Part shown: positions 55,080 through 64,000 of the stretch, in pieces | How the letters are laid out: the number at the start of each line of letters is the position of its first letter | Numbering within the stretch: position 1 is the stretch's first letter | DNA from: Erpobdella octoculata | Lineage: Eukaryota > Annelida > Clitellata > Hirudinida > Erpobdellidae | Assembly: GCA_963978895.1 (NCBI GenBank) | Contig: OZ022241.1 | Location: forward strand, 11,871,856-11,935,855 | Direction: 5' to 3' | Length of the DNA: 64,000 bases | The notes under the pieces: generated by a model | The model's database searches: none | What the model was told of the DNA's origin: nothing | The model's input: the letters and a program-made list of their open reading frames with translations, nothing else | Made by a program: the position numbers and the translations under genes

Positions 55080-57875
55080 ATGGCTAACTTGTTGGATAAA
55101 CTGAAAGGTTCTGGTGAGTGGAGTAATGTCGAAAAATCACTTGAAGATTTTGCTGGAACTGTTTCCTTGCCTACCTTGGCAAAAATAAAAAAAGGTGAGT
55201 ACAGTTCTGTCGGTGCCAATAAAAGACTGGAAAATGTTGTGTACATTCACTCTGTCTACTCTAGTCAATGCGTTGTTGCCGAAAGTCAGATTCAAGGGAG
55301 AAAAAAGTCTATGTTTGCTATACCGTGGACGTATAAGGGCTGGTTCGAAATATTATCGGAAGATAAAAAACCAACAAAACCAATATTAAATGCAAGTGAA
55401 CTATTTAATCTTAATACGGATATGATTCTTATCAGAGAAAATACTAAAATAATGATATCTGAAAAAAATGATGAACAATCATCACAACATCGAACCACAG
55501 ATTTAGAGGTTGGTGAAGTTCTCAAAGTTATTAAAAAACAAAACAAGTCATTGACTTTCAGAGATGTAAATAACAAATGCGTCGTGTTGGAGAATGGTCA
55601 AAAAGTTGTTTGCTCACCAATTTTTCAAAAAGGTGAAATTGGAGGCGTGTGCTCGTTGCAAAGTTTAGTGACAAATTTTCGTCTTCCCATGACTGTACAA
55701 TTAGCCTACGGAGAATTTTTCTCCAGCACAAAGTATCATCCGATGTTTCGTCTTATTGGAATAAATGAAATTAAATTTGCTATAGTGATACCTTTGAAAA
55801 CAGATTGGCAAGTACTGAGCATTCCACTTTCTGAGCTGCTTGTTTTGAATTCCGTCAGAGACATTAATCTTTATAAAACTACCGAAGAGTTTATCAAAAT
55901 TGAAAATTTTGCATGTTCCGTCGAAAAAATTCAACAGAAAACCATGAGTATGCTAATTTCTGGAAATGTGAAAACTTTTAAAAAAGATTTTTCTAAAAAA
56001 GCTGGAAGTTCTTTGCATAGATTGAAAGACTCGGATCACTTGTATTATGAAGAAATTGATGAGATTTATAGGTACATACGCGAAGGCGGGGACACGCCTC
56101 TTCTGCTACTTGAAGACTACGAGAAGATGGGTTTCGACAATTCACAAACTTCTGAAACATTTCAAACCTCCGAATCAGATCAACATCAAAAAAATAAATC
56201 AACAGCTGAACGTGAGATCTGGAACGAACCAATCTATGCGGATATCTCCAAACTTAAAGCTCAGAAAAAATTAAAAAAGAAAGACACAGAACATGACTCC
56301 GAGATGGCCAATTTAGGAGCGGGAAAAGAAGAAGAAAAAAATGTAAAGGATTCTGGAAAAAATAAAAACATCTTTGAGAAAACAATAAGCAAAAATTTCG
56401 GAAATATTTTTCCATCTGAACCATCAAAAATATCAGTATGCGAAGATATGACCAGGCCTGATAACATGAACGTTGAACTTGGAAAATGTATACGTCCTCA
56501 TCGCGTATCAACAGTCAAAAGTCAAACGTTAGTTAATAATTTTCGCGAACAAATTAACAAAGCAAAAAAAGCTGCTGATTCCAATGACTCCTTAACAAAA
56601 CCTGCACCAGTTACTTTTTCAAAAAAGTCACAAAAGGACTTTGTCACAAACGTATCACCGGCGTCTTCTGAAACTGTTCTTCATAAAACTTTGAAACCAC
56701 CAGAAAACCAAACACAAACTGTTTTCAGCGACATCGAAGAAGCTTCGAATCCTGCGGTAAAGTCTAATACTGTACAGAGAGAAGAATTAGTTCCAGAAGA
56801 TAATTCAACTCAGAATATTATTCAACAAAATTTTGTCGTTCAGACTAAATCCGATGTTGACAGAAACGTTGAAGAAAAAATAAACTCCGACGAAGGTTGG
56901 AACGTGTTTGTTGTACGAGACAATAAAAATGATTCACAAAAGATGAAGACTCGCCTTAAAATTAATTACGAATCGAATGAAGAAAACCCCATTAGCGATA
57001 ATGTCATGTCAAATGTTAAGGTTCTCCAAAATCCATCCGAAAGTGAACTTTTCTCTACTGAAAACTCGGAGTTTCGTAAAAACCTCGAAAATAACCAAAA
57101 CAACGATTTTCTTTTTAATACTAATGGACGATCGTCTGTAAATTCCATAAAATATTTTCATTCACCACTCCATTCGCCGTCACTTGGAAACGATTCCACT
57201 CTTCATCAGCAAGCTACTAAAATTACAGTATCAGCAAACTTGATTGATGAATCAAACACATACAATAAAACTTCACCAGAAATTTTTCCTCAGAAATACG
57301 TCCCAGCAGGTTTTGCCACTTCTCCTTCATTTTTATGCGATCAAAATACTTCACAAGTAGGCCACGACGCTAGCAAATACATGGAATTGAATTCTCAAAA
57401 TATATCTTCAATACGGTTAAAAGATGGAAGAAGTACCGCAGATCGTTACGATTACGATGATGAACAATCAAACGTCAAGCAAACGTATCCTCAAAATAAC
57501 TACGCCAATGCAATAAAAATCAACCACCGTGAAAGCACAGATTATCCTTGTGCGACGTATTCCTCCAAAACCATTCTCAAGTCAAGATCTGCAGCACCAT
57601 CGTATGACAATGAGTCCTCTAAAATAGGTCCTGTTTCCATTAAAGGGGAAGATAAAAGTGAATCCAATTCTGGTGTTTTTTCGAACGTCACTATGATTCG
57701 CATAAACAAAAAAGGAAACTTTCAAAGTTCGCATCCCGGCGTGAACTTGGCTACTGAACAACGTCATGAAATACAAAAATCTGCTTTCGGAGGAACGCAA
57801 GTATACATCAAACAGACTTCCGCTTCTTCACAACAGAAGTCAAGCGCTACAAAAGTTTTTGTAAATGCAACATAA
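55080..57875 (+). CDS. CABIT-domain protein (GAREM/Serrano/THEMIS-like), single exon, 931 residues
   Basis: An uninterrupted frame from ATG (in-frame stop 18 bases upstream at 55062) to TAA. Residues about 15-300 look like a CABIT domain: an opening FAGTVSLPTLAKIKKGEY, then MFAIPWTYKGWFEIL, a GVCSLQSLVTNFRLPMTVQL block and FAIVIPLKTDWQVLSIPLSE. Next comes LYYEEIDEIYRYIREGG, acidic and tyrosine-rich, and EPIYADISK, a candidate SH2-docking tyrosine site (Y-x-x-I). Residues about 370-931 are Ser/Asn/Lys-rich and probably disordered, with no further domain. CABIT proteins are scaffolds that link tyrosine-kinase signalling to GRB2-type adaptors; that role here is inference from the family. Only one CABIT is visible, so GAREM or Serrano type fits better than THEMIS. 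No introns, unlike its neighbours. Confidence 0.8.
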   Translation: MANLLDKLKGSGEWSNVEKSLEDFAGTVSLPTLAKIKKGEYSSVGANKRLENVVYIHSVYSSQCVVAESQIQGRKKSMFAIPWTYKGWFEILSEDKKPTKPILNASELFNLNTDMILIRENTKIMISEKNDEQSSQHRTTDLEVGEVLKVIKKQNKSLTFRDVNNKCVVLENGQKVVCSPIFQKGEIGGVCSLQSLVTNFRLPMTVQLAYGEFFSSTKYHPMFRLIGINEIKFAIVIPLKTDWQVLSIPLSELLVLNSVRDINLYKTTEEFIKIENFACSVEKIQQKTMSMLISGNVKTFKKDFSKKAGSSLHRLKDSDHLYYEEIDEIYRYIREGGDTPLLLLEDYEKMGFDNSQTSETFQTSESDQHQKNKSTAEREIWNEPIYADISKLKAQKKLKKKDTEHDSEMANLGAGKEEEKNVKDSGKNKNIFEKTISKNFGNIFPSEPSKISVCEDMTRPDNMNVELGKCIRPHRVSTVKSQTLVNNFREQINKAKKAADSNDSLTKPAPVTFSKKSQKDFVTNVSPASSETVLHKTLKPPENQTQTVFSDIEEASNPAVKSNTVQREELVPEDNSTQNIIQQNFVVQTKSDVDRNVEEKINSDEGWNVFVVRDNKNDSQKMKTRLKINYESNEENPISDNVMSNVKVLQNPSESELFSTENSEFRKNLENNQNNDFLFNTNGRSSVNSIKYFHSPLHSPSLGNDSTLHQQATKITVSANLIDESNTYNKTSPEIFPQKYVPAGFATSPSFLCDQNTSQVGHDASKYMELNSQNISSIRLKDGRSTADRYDYDDEQSNVKQTYPQNNYANAIKINHRESTDYPCATYSSKTILKSRSAAPSYDNESSKIGPVSIKGEDKSESNSGVFSNVTMIRINKKGNFQSSHPGVNLATEQRHEIQKSAFGGTQVYIKQTSASSQQKSSATKVFVNAT

Positions 57876-58368
57876 TGAAATCTTTATTAATAATGATTAA
57901 AATTTAACATCACACCTTATTTATGTTCGGCTAGTCTGAATTAAATGAGCGAATAAGCTCATTTGAAATTGCATTTATACTTAAAAATGAACTGGAAATA
58001 GTGTTTCGTCTTGTTTGAAATGTTTGTAAATTTCATTTGTTCTACAATTCATAAATTGCATTTTTTTAATTAACTTTATGCACTGAACAGATGACAGATG
58101 TGATAATTAAATTATGCCTATTGTATATTGATATATTAACACTACTCATAAGCATAACCAGGACGGGGTTTTGGAGATTAAAACCTCCACAAAATAAACA
58201 TTTAAAACTATTTTTAGTAATTAAATGTCTTTTTTTAAATTATTTTCTTGATTTGCTTTTTGTTTATTTAAGATGCAATCACTATTTATATAATACTACA
58301 ATGGCGGATACAGGAGAAGTCCTGGGAGTCCGGACCCCCCCTCCATTTTAGTTGTAAAAATCAACTCA
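57876..58368. other. 3' flank of CABIT gene
   Basis: aataaa at about 58193-58198 could be the polyadenylation signal, 318 bp after the stop. cctgggagtccggacccccc at 58320 looks like the end of a dispersed element. Confidence 0.5.
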
Positions 58369-58799
58369 TTCAGGGACGTAAATTCAGCATTTTCCAGAGG
58401 AGGGGGTTCGCTCGACCGTGGGACCATTTTAAAAAATACTTTTCATACTTTTCATACACATTCCAAAACTTTTCCTATACACTTTTCCCTCCCACAATAG
58501 CAGATGACCGGGAGAAGGGGCGATACCCAAAGATATTTTTCCAAAACTTCTCCAAACTTAGAGACTTTTCCTTCCTAAAATAGCTGGTTACCGGAGGTGA
58601 GGGCAGTTGTAAATGCTTTTTGCTAAATTTCTCCAATATTGTTTACACTTTTTTCTCCCAAAATATCCTGATGACCAGGGCGGTTGATCGTGGGTACTTT
58701 TTTCGAAAAGTTTTTGAAAACTTCTTAACCTTTTTTCACAAAAATGATAACAAGTCAAATCTTCAATAGAGCGTGAAACTGGGAATGATTTTTTTCCAT

Positions 58800-59400
58800 G
58801 AGGAAATAGTCAGAGTGAGTCTTTCCAGGAACGATGAGTTAGCGCAAATGTTTTGAGCGACGAGAAGGCAAGTGGAATGTTTTTGGGGTAAATACTGGAA
58901 GAATAAAGTAAAGAAAAAAACTGAGGGTTAAAAGGCGAAAAATTTTTCACAGTAACAAAAGCTGGGTGAAAAAAAGTCTGGGGCAAAGTTGTAAAAAAAA
59001 AATTTCCCAAGAACAAAAAGCTAACATTCTCGTGGGCGAAGAGTTGTCGGTAAAAATTCAGAAGCGAAAACTCAGAGATTAACTTTTACAGATACCAAAT
59101 TATGAGAGCAAACTTTCTCAGAAGCAAACCACTGCGGACAAAACCAGGATCGATAAACTGGGGTCAAAAAACTGGAAGTAAATTTTCCCAGAAGCAAAAA
59201 GTGAGAAAAAAAATCCGGGGGCAAAAAATGGGTGAAAAAAGACGAGAGTGAAAAACCGGGGACAAACTTTTCCAGAAAAACCGAGGGCAAAACTTCCTCG
59301 GGGGCAAACTTTCTCAGGGGCGAAAAACCGAGAGAAATATTTCCCCGAGGGCAAACTTTCTGCATCCCCCTGTAACTATCAGGGTTAGCCGGAGTTGTAT
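58800..59400. repeat. Degenerate short-unit repeat
   Basis: Roughly 20-25-base units around gggcaaactttctcagg and gcgaaaaaccgagag, highly diverged. Minus-strand open frames are low-complexity (FAPEKVCPRG type) and not a gene. Confidence 0.6.
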
Positions 59401-59402
59401 GC

Positions 59403-59520
59403 GTGTGGAGACTTACCTGTTGGTTATTGAGAAAAAACAATGGACACGTTTGTGTAAATGAGTATATGTGTGGAAATTTACTTGTTGATTATTGGGCAGG
59501 TTCGAGGAGAACGGAGACAG
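59403..59520. repeat. Dispersed repeat E, copy 1
   Basis: acctgttggttattgagaaa through tgttgattattgggcaggtt. A diverged second copy is at 60060-60180 in the same orientation. Confidence 0.65.
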
Positions 59521-60059
59521 CCAGGAGCGTCACTTCCGAAATTTTCTGGAGGGGAGCAAACTTTTTAGCAGAATTTATTCTGGACAAATGTTCTAACAAA
59601 TCTATACTTTTGCCCTCCAAAAATAGCTGATGACCGGGGGAGGGGGTAGTTGGAGGTATATTTTCTCAAAATTTTCCTAAACTCCATACACTTTTGCTTC
59701 CAAAAAAATTTATGACCGGTAGGAGGTAGTTGCGTTGGCGAGGTACTTTTTTCAAAATATTCCCAAAACTTCATCATTATTTATTTTATATCAAAACATT
59801 TTTTTTCAAAAATCTTTCCCCCCCCCCAATGACGCCCCTGGAGACAACGTGGTTGTTATTGCTTTTTTAAACTATATTTTAGTTTTTTAATTTAATTCAA
59901 TTTTAAAACAGTTTTAAATGTTTTAGTACTAAGGTAGGCTCCCGTGTTTCTTGTTTTCAAGATAGACATGGGAGGTGTGAGCCCATCCTTTTGTATCATA
60001 ATGCATCTAAAATACTAAATTAAGCCCATCCTCTTAATGTGAACATAAATATAATGTGT

Positions 60060-60180
60060 GGGCGAGTATGCACTACACATGTGCAGCTTACCTGTTGGAT
60101 ATTGTGATAACAATAGACATGTATGTTTGCGTTCATGTGTCAGGAAGCTCACCTGTTGATTATTGGGCAAATTCAAGAAA
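60060..60180. repeat. Dispersed repeat E, copy 2
   Basis: acctgttggatattgtgata and cacctgttgattattgggca align with the copy at 59403-59520. Confidence 0.65.
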
Positions 60181-60189
60181 ACAACGTGG

Positions 60190-60290
60190 GTGTGATCATG
60201 GACTCCTAAATAAAAGCTATCTGGACACAAACCTGAATGGGTGAGAACCTAATGAGTCGACTACATGAGGCGATTGTGTACAAGCATGCG
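60190..60290 (+). repeat. Inverted repeat F, left arm
   Basis: catggactcctaaataaaag followed by ctatctggacacaaa (60197-60231) matches the complement of 62210-62244 with one mismatch. A weaker match (aggcgattgt) follows. Confidence 0.8.
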
Positions 60291-60990
60291 AATGTAGCAT
60301 ACTAGCATGCATCGACGTATACTAGCTTATAAGCTGTGAGCCGCTTCAGCTCGTTGTTTATTATTAATTTCATTGTCTCGAGCGCGTCGGGTCGTCGAAT
60401 GGTTTTATTTTGACAAAGATTATATTCTGATTCCAGAGTTGAGATTTTTTGGATTTATTCAGCAATTCAGTTTATTTACTACTACAAACTTTGTAATTGT
60501 TAACATTATATTCAGCATTTGGATACAAAACTAGCCACGGTAAAAACTAACAAGTCGACGCTCGTATTACTTTTCATCATTTCACTCTTTTCTGCGTGAT
60601 GAAGTTCATTATGAGAAATGGAACCGTGCCAATCCAAGAATAATATTGAGTGTTAGCTCATTTCAGAAGTTGTTTTCTTCATTTCGTTATACACTATATC
60701 ATTGAAGATATGAATTCATGAAGACACTCCAACATGAATTTTTATCGGCTAAGAAAGTATATTTCAACTCAGCTAAAGAAGAGAAATATTTAACCATTTC
60801 AGTTGAAAACACAACATTCACCCGGCAATGTTCTGTCAATCAACCTCATGGGGACAAACTGAAGATTAATATAATTGATCCTGTGAACAAAAACCATCTT
60901 CCTCATTTTTTACCAGGGGTATGACTTAAAAAATATTTACAACAATTTTCAGTCAAAAATTGTTGTATCCAGAATTTTAAAGAAGCCTGC
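60291..60990. other. No recognised gene
   Basis: A 68-codon frame at 60718-60924 (ending NHLPHFLPG) has no family signature. The remainder is AT-rich. Confidence 0.4.
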
Positions 60991-60993
60991 ATC

Positions 60994-61500
60994 ATGGTTC
61001 CAGAGCAGACTTTAGTGCAGTTCAACCATGAAGCACTTGGCGACAGAAATTCTAGCATCGATTTTTGTGCTATTCAACACATGTTTATTTATCGTTCACC
61101 TATCAGTTCTCTTCATGACCGCCAGAGACTCAGATCATCATCGACAAGAACAACTGTTTGTGCTGGTTTTGTGACGCTCAGTACTTGACGACAAAAATTT
61201 TAGCATCATCTGGCCCAGAGCTTGGAATGACCTTTCGTTTTCTGTTCCATCGAGATCATCGGGCCAAAAATTGTAAAGCAAAATGCAAAAAAGTTCAGAC
61301 TCGATTTTTCTAGCTATTCGACACACATGTTTTTTTATCATTTACCTATCAGTTTTCTTCATGACTGCCAGAGACTCAGATCATCATCAACAACAACTGT
61401 TTATGCTGGTTTTGTAACGCTCAGCACTTGACGACAGAAATTTTAGCATCATCGGCCAAGAACTTAGAATGACTTTTCGTTTTCTGTTCCATCAAAATCA
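60994..61500 (+). pseudogene. LINE reverse-transcriptase tail, two decayed tandem copies
   Basis: Copy 1 (about 61060-61250) reads ISSLHDRQRLRSSSTRTTVC and, one frame over, DDKNFSIIWPRAWNDLSFSV. This is the 'R-x-L-R-S-S ... F-S-x-x-x-P-x-x-W-N-x-L' tail of Jockey/CR1-type non-LTR retrotransposons. Copy 2 (about 61310-61500) repeats it with stops. Frameshifted and inactive. Confidence 0.6.
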
Positions 61501-62159
61501 TCTTAAATGAAGTTTATAAGACTAATTAATTATTGGCTTGGTCAGCTTCAGTCTGATAATTTATAGTCTCGTTTTGGATAGTTTTATCAAATTTCAGAAG
61601 CAACTATTACACTTCAATGCACCAGGTGCTGGAGAGCGATAGAAAGATTTGAGCTGTGTCCTTAAGTTCTCTAAATTTTTGTTTTATGACAACATTACCT
61701 TTAAAGAAGATACAATGTCAATTTTAGTTTCCAAAGAGCAATACAACACAACAAATTTTATAGTTTAAAAACTTTTCATGGATGGACATTTGTTAGCCGG
61801 TGAAGCTCATTTAATATCATGGGCAAAAAACATGGTATGGGAGCATTGATTTACCAACAAAGTCACATCGTTTGCAAGCCTTTCCACATTTTAATCAAAA
61901 TATAAATGGAGGAAATAACAAGAGAAGCAAACAAGAATAATAGAGCTAAAGAAGAATAATAGAGCTAAAGAAGAAAAATAGATAAACTAATAAATTGCAC
62001 TTGACAACATTTTAGCTTAGATTATTTTGTGTTTTAAAATAAACTATTTGAGTGTTAATTGTCAAATAATAAATGTTTTATTTATGTGTTTCAGTTGTTC
62101 AATTGTAAAATAATAAAAGTTTTCAAAGTTTTTATAACATGTAGCTCTCTCAAACAGCC
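61501..62159. other. No gene seen
   Basis: AT-rich. A short aatagagctaaagaagaata duplication occurs near 61938-61975. Confidence 0.5.
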
Positions 62160-62250
62160 AAGCGTAACGCGATACAATCGCCCCATGTGGTAGATAACGC
62201 CGTGGCAGATTTGTGTCCAGGTAGCTTTTATTTAGGAGTCCATGGTGTGA
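62160..62250 (-). repeat. Inverted repeat F, right arm
   Basis: Complement of 60197-60231. It extends with gcgattgtatcgcgttacgc on the minus strand. The 2-kb arms-apart layout could mark an old composite element or two independent insertions. Confidence 0.8.
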
Positions 62251-62760
62251 TATGATTATTTTATAATTATGTAGCCTAGATTTTAAAAAAGACAGGCGCT
62301 TGCGCCGATCAAACTCTAGTTGCACTAGAATTTTCGTCTGTTAGAGGATTACAAATTATTTTCCAATTTAATTATAACAATTAAAATAGTTCAATTTTTT
62401 AATACTCCAAAATACTGTTCGTCATTTTAAGGGTTATTCGAAGTATCATTTTATTTATATAGATATGTTTTCTATTATTAATTTATTTATAAATATTAAC
62501 TTCATAAGCATGTTTAACAAAATAAATATTAAACTTCAATTTCCTTTTCTGCGCAACACCTGGTTCATATAATAGTTTATTGTTGTGCAATCACTATTTT
62601 TTCAACGATTTCTGAGAATCTGAAAATGTGAACACGAAATCAAAGCTTATAAGGTGAAATCGGTCAGTTTTTTTTTACAATTGTTTGTGCTTATATTGTA
62701 TTAAAATGGACTTAGTTCGGCTTAGCTTAGGTCAGGACAGGAGGGCCATTATACTTTATA

Positions 62761-62994
62761 CCGTAAAACGGGGTGACTTTGCCCGTGCGGGTGACTTTGG
62801 CCCAAAATAAATCAACCTATATTTTAAAGTACAAATTATATTTCTATGAACAATTATGCTAAAAAGGTGTGCATAGTAGTGATGTATGGCGTGACCTAGC
62901 GAAAGTTTAAAAAAAAAATTTTTTTAATATATTTTTATGCGTTTAAAAGTTGGGCCAAAGTCACCCGCACGGGCAAAGTCACCCCGTTTTACGG
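62761..62994. mobile_element. TA-flanked MITE with perfect 44-bp terminal inverted repeats
   Basis: ccgtaaaacggggtgacttt ... ggccca at 62761-62804 is the exact complement of 62951-62994. TA flanks both ends (62759-62760 and 62995-62996), the Tc1/mariner-type target duplication. The 146-bp interior has no coding capacity. Confidence 0.93.
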
Positions 62995-62996
62995 TA

Positions 62997-63471
62997 CTTA
63001 TTTACTTATTACTACTTACTTATTAGTTATTAACTTATTAGGTAGGGGCTTATACTTTATACTTTAAAAAAGGCGAGCCAGGCAATCAATATTTCAATCT
63101 CAAGCAATATTTATTTTAGATTTTAGTAGATTCTGCATCATATTGATTAGATCTGGATTTGTTTTATTTTGCATTTGGTACCATGTATAATAATATTGTA
63201 TAATATACATTGTATATTCACTCATTTAATATGCAATTATTTTACTTTAAAGTTTTATTTTTAATGATCATTGTAGTATATAATTCTATATGTTTACTCA
63301 AGTGTGCTGAAAGAGCTGCCACATTGATTTGTTAAATATTTTTTATTTCATATGCTATTAGAAAGAAAAAATTGTTTCTAAATTTTTATATTTAGGAGTA
63401 TTTATATCTTGAAAACAAGTTCTTGGTTTTTCTCATGATTTCCTGGTAGTGTTTTGGACAAATTAACAAGA
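62997..63471. other. Upstream of the P-loop gene
   Basis: ttacttatta repeats near 63000-63045; otherwise nothing recognised. A promoter cannot be placed. Confidence 0.5.
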
Positions 63472-64000
63472 ATGTATTATCTCAGAAATAGAAAACTAAG
63501 GTTTCAAAGAACGAATTGTGGCAGAAGTCATTACACTAGTTTCCCATTTTTAAATAACAAAAAATCAGTTTTTTACATTCAAAGAACTAAAGTAATTTTT
63601 ATCATGAGAGGTTTGCCGGGATCTGGCAAATCATTTGTCGTTGAAAAAATTAAACGTCGTTATCAGTCATCATGTTTTGTATGTTCTGCTGATTTTTACT
63701 TTGACAAAAGTGGCACATACAATTTTGATGTGAACAAACTTAGTGAAGCTCACAGTTACTGCAAAGCTACCTGTAAAAAGGCCATGATTATTGGCAAACA
63801 ACACATCATCATAGACAACACAAATGTTCAAAAGTTTGAAATACAGTATTATCTTAATCTCGCTAAAAAATACAACTATCATGCTGTAGTCGTTCAGCCT
63901 CAGACTCCTTGGATGTTTGATGCTAATGAATTAGAGAGAAGAAATAAACATGGTTGTTTAGCTGATCAGATCATGAGAAGAAAAAATCAATTTATTAATA
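63472..64000 (+). CDS. CNPase / N4BP2L-type P-loop kinase, 5' part, runs off the window
   Basis: Open from ATG at 63472 (in-frame stop at 63436) to the window edge, 176 codons. The N-terminal 44 residues are basic and hydrophobic-mixed, possibly a targeting sequence. Then TKVIFIMRGLPGSGKSFVVE, a Walker A loop, VCSADFYFDKSGTYNFDVNK, AMIIGKQHIIIDNTNVQKFE (Walker-B-like IIIDNTN), VVVQPQTPWMFDANELERRN and KHG. This is the polynucleotide-kinase-like fold shared by the N-terminal domain of 2',3'-cyclic nucleotide phosphodiesterase and NEDD4BP2-like proteins. Which one cannot be settled without the C-terminal part (a 2H phosphoesterase domain would mean CNPase). The start could instead be an internal exon using an acceptor ctggtag near 63449. 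Confidence 0.78.
   Translation, partial: MYYLRNRKLRFQRTNCGRSHYTSFPFLNNKKSVFYIQRTKVIFIMRGLPGSGKSFVVEKIKRRYQSSCFVCSADFYFDKSGTYNFDVNKLSEAHSYCKATCKKAMIIGKQHIIIDNTNVQKFEIQYYLNLAKKYNYHAVVVQPQTPWMFDANELERRNKHGCLADQIMRRKNQFIN

Larger units (their letters stand above)
58374..59842. mobile_element. Composite non-autonomous element with degenerate repeats
   Basis: The left end cagggacgtaaattcagc and the right-end complement caggggcgtcattggggg are similar, suggesting terminal inverted repeats. Inside, phrases such as tagctgatgaccgggggagg recur at about 60-90-bp spacing. No matching target duplication was found. It is interrupted by the tract at 58800-59400. Confidence 0.45.

Noticed and set aside
58810..59440. 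122-codon minus-strand frame
   Set aside because: Runs through a degenerate short-unit repeat; composition is repetitive and no family fits.

Overview
This is nuclear DNA from an invertebrate animal. It is strongly AT-rich, full of long near-perfect microsatellites and mobile-element debris, and its genes are spliced with GT-AG introns and encode animal families. The sequence does not settle the phylum. The very long uninterrupted arrays suggest a long-read assembly.

Four protein genes can be supported. (1) A KCNQ1-type (Kv7.1) potassium channel lies on the + strand, exons 11315-29669. I could place eleven exons, running from late S1 to the stop codon. All intron phases agree and give a 689-residue partial protein; the first exon (N-terminus and start of S1) was not found. 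(2) Phosphatidylinositol 4-kinase beta (PI4KB) lies on the - strand, 48695 down to 35691: thirteen coding exons, all phases consistent, about 949 residues, complete. (3) An intronless 931-residue CABIT-domain protein lies on the + strand at 55080-57875. (4) The start of a CNPase / N4BP2L-type P-loop kinase lies on the + strand from 63472 and runs off the right edge. The four are unrelated genes, not an operon or pathway cluster; PI4KB and the KCNQ1 gene are convergent.

Layout: 1-11314 is upstream sequence of the KCNQ1 gene with duplications, microsatellites, a Penelope-like fragment and Helitrons. 11315-29669 is KCNQ1 with a hAT element in its ninth visible intron. 29990-32050 is a cluster of non-autonomous Helitrons. 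32428-33905 holds a 157-bp tandem-repeat element and a GC-rich repeat. 35691-48703 is PI4KB with a second hAT element, a foldback hairpin, a perfect 240-bp-period duplication and a Helitron in its introns. 48704-55079 is repeat-rich and includes Penelope-like sequence with a hammerhead-ribozyme fold. 57876-63471 is intergenic with a degenerate TIR element, LINE debris and a TA-flanked MITE.

The most interesting signals are the hammerhead ribozyme at 52112-52164, a Helitron family that appears to seed (TATG)n microsatellites, two hAT elements with exact 8-bp target duplications (one with a readable empty site inside a minisatellite), a duplicated splice donor in KCNQ1, and an unusual pore sequence in that channel.
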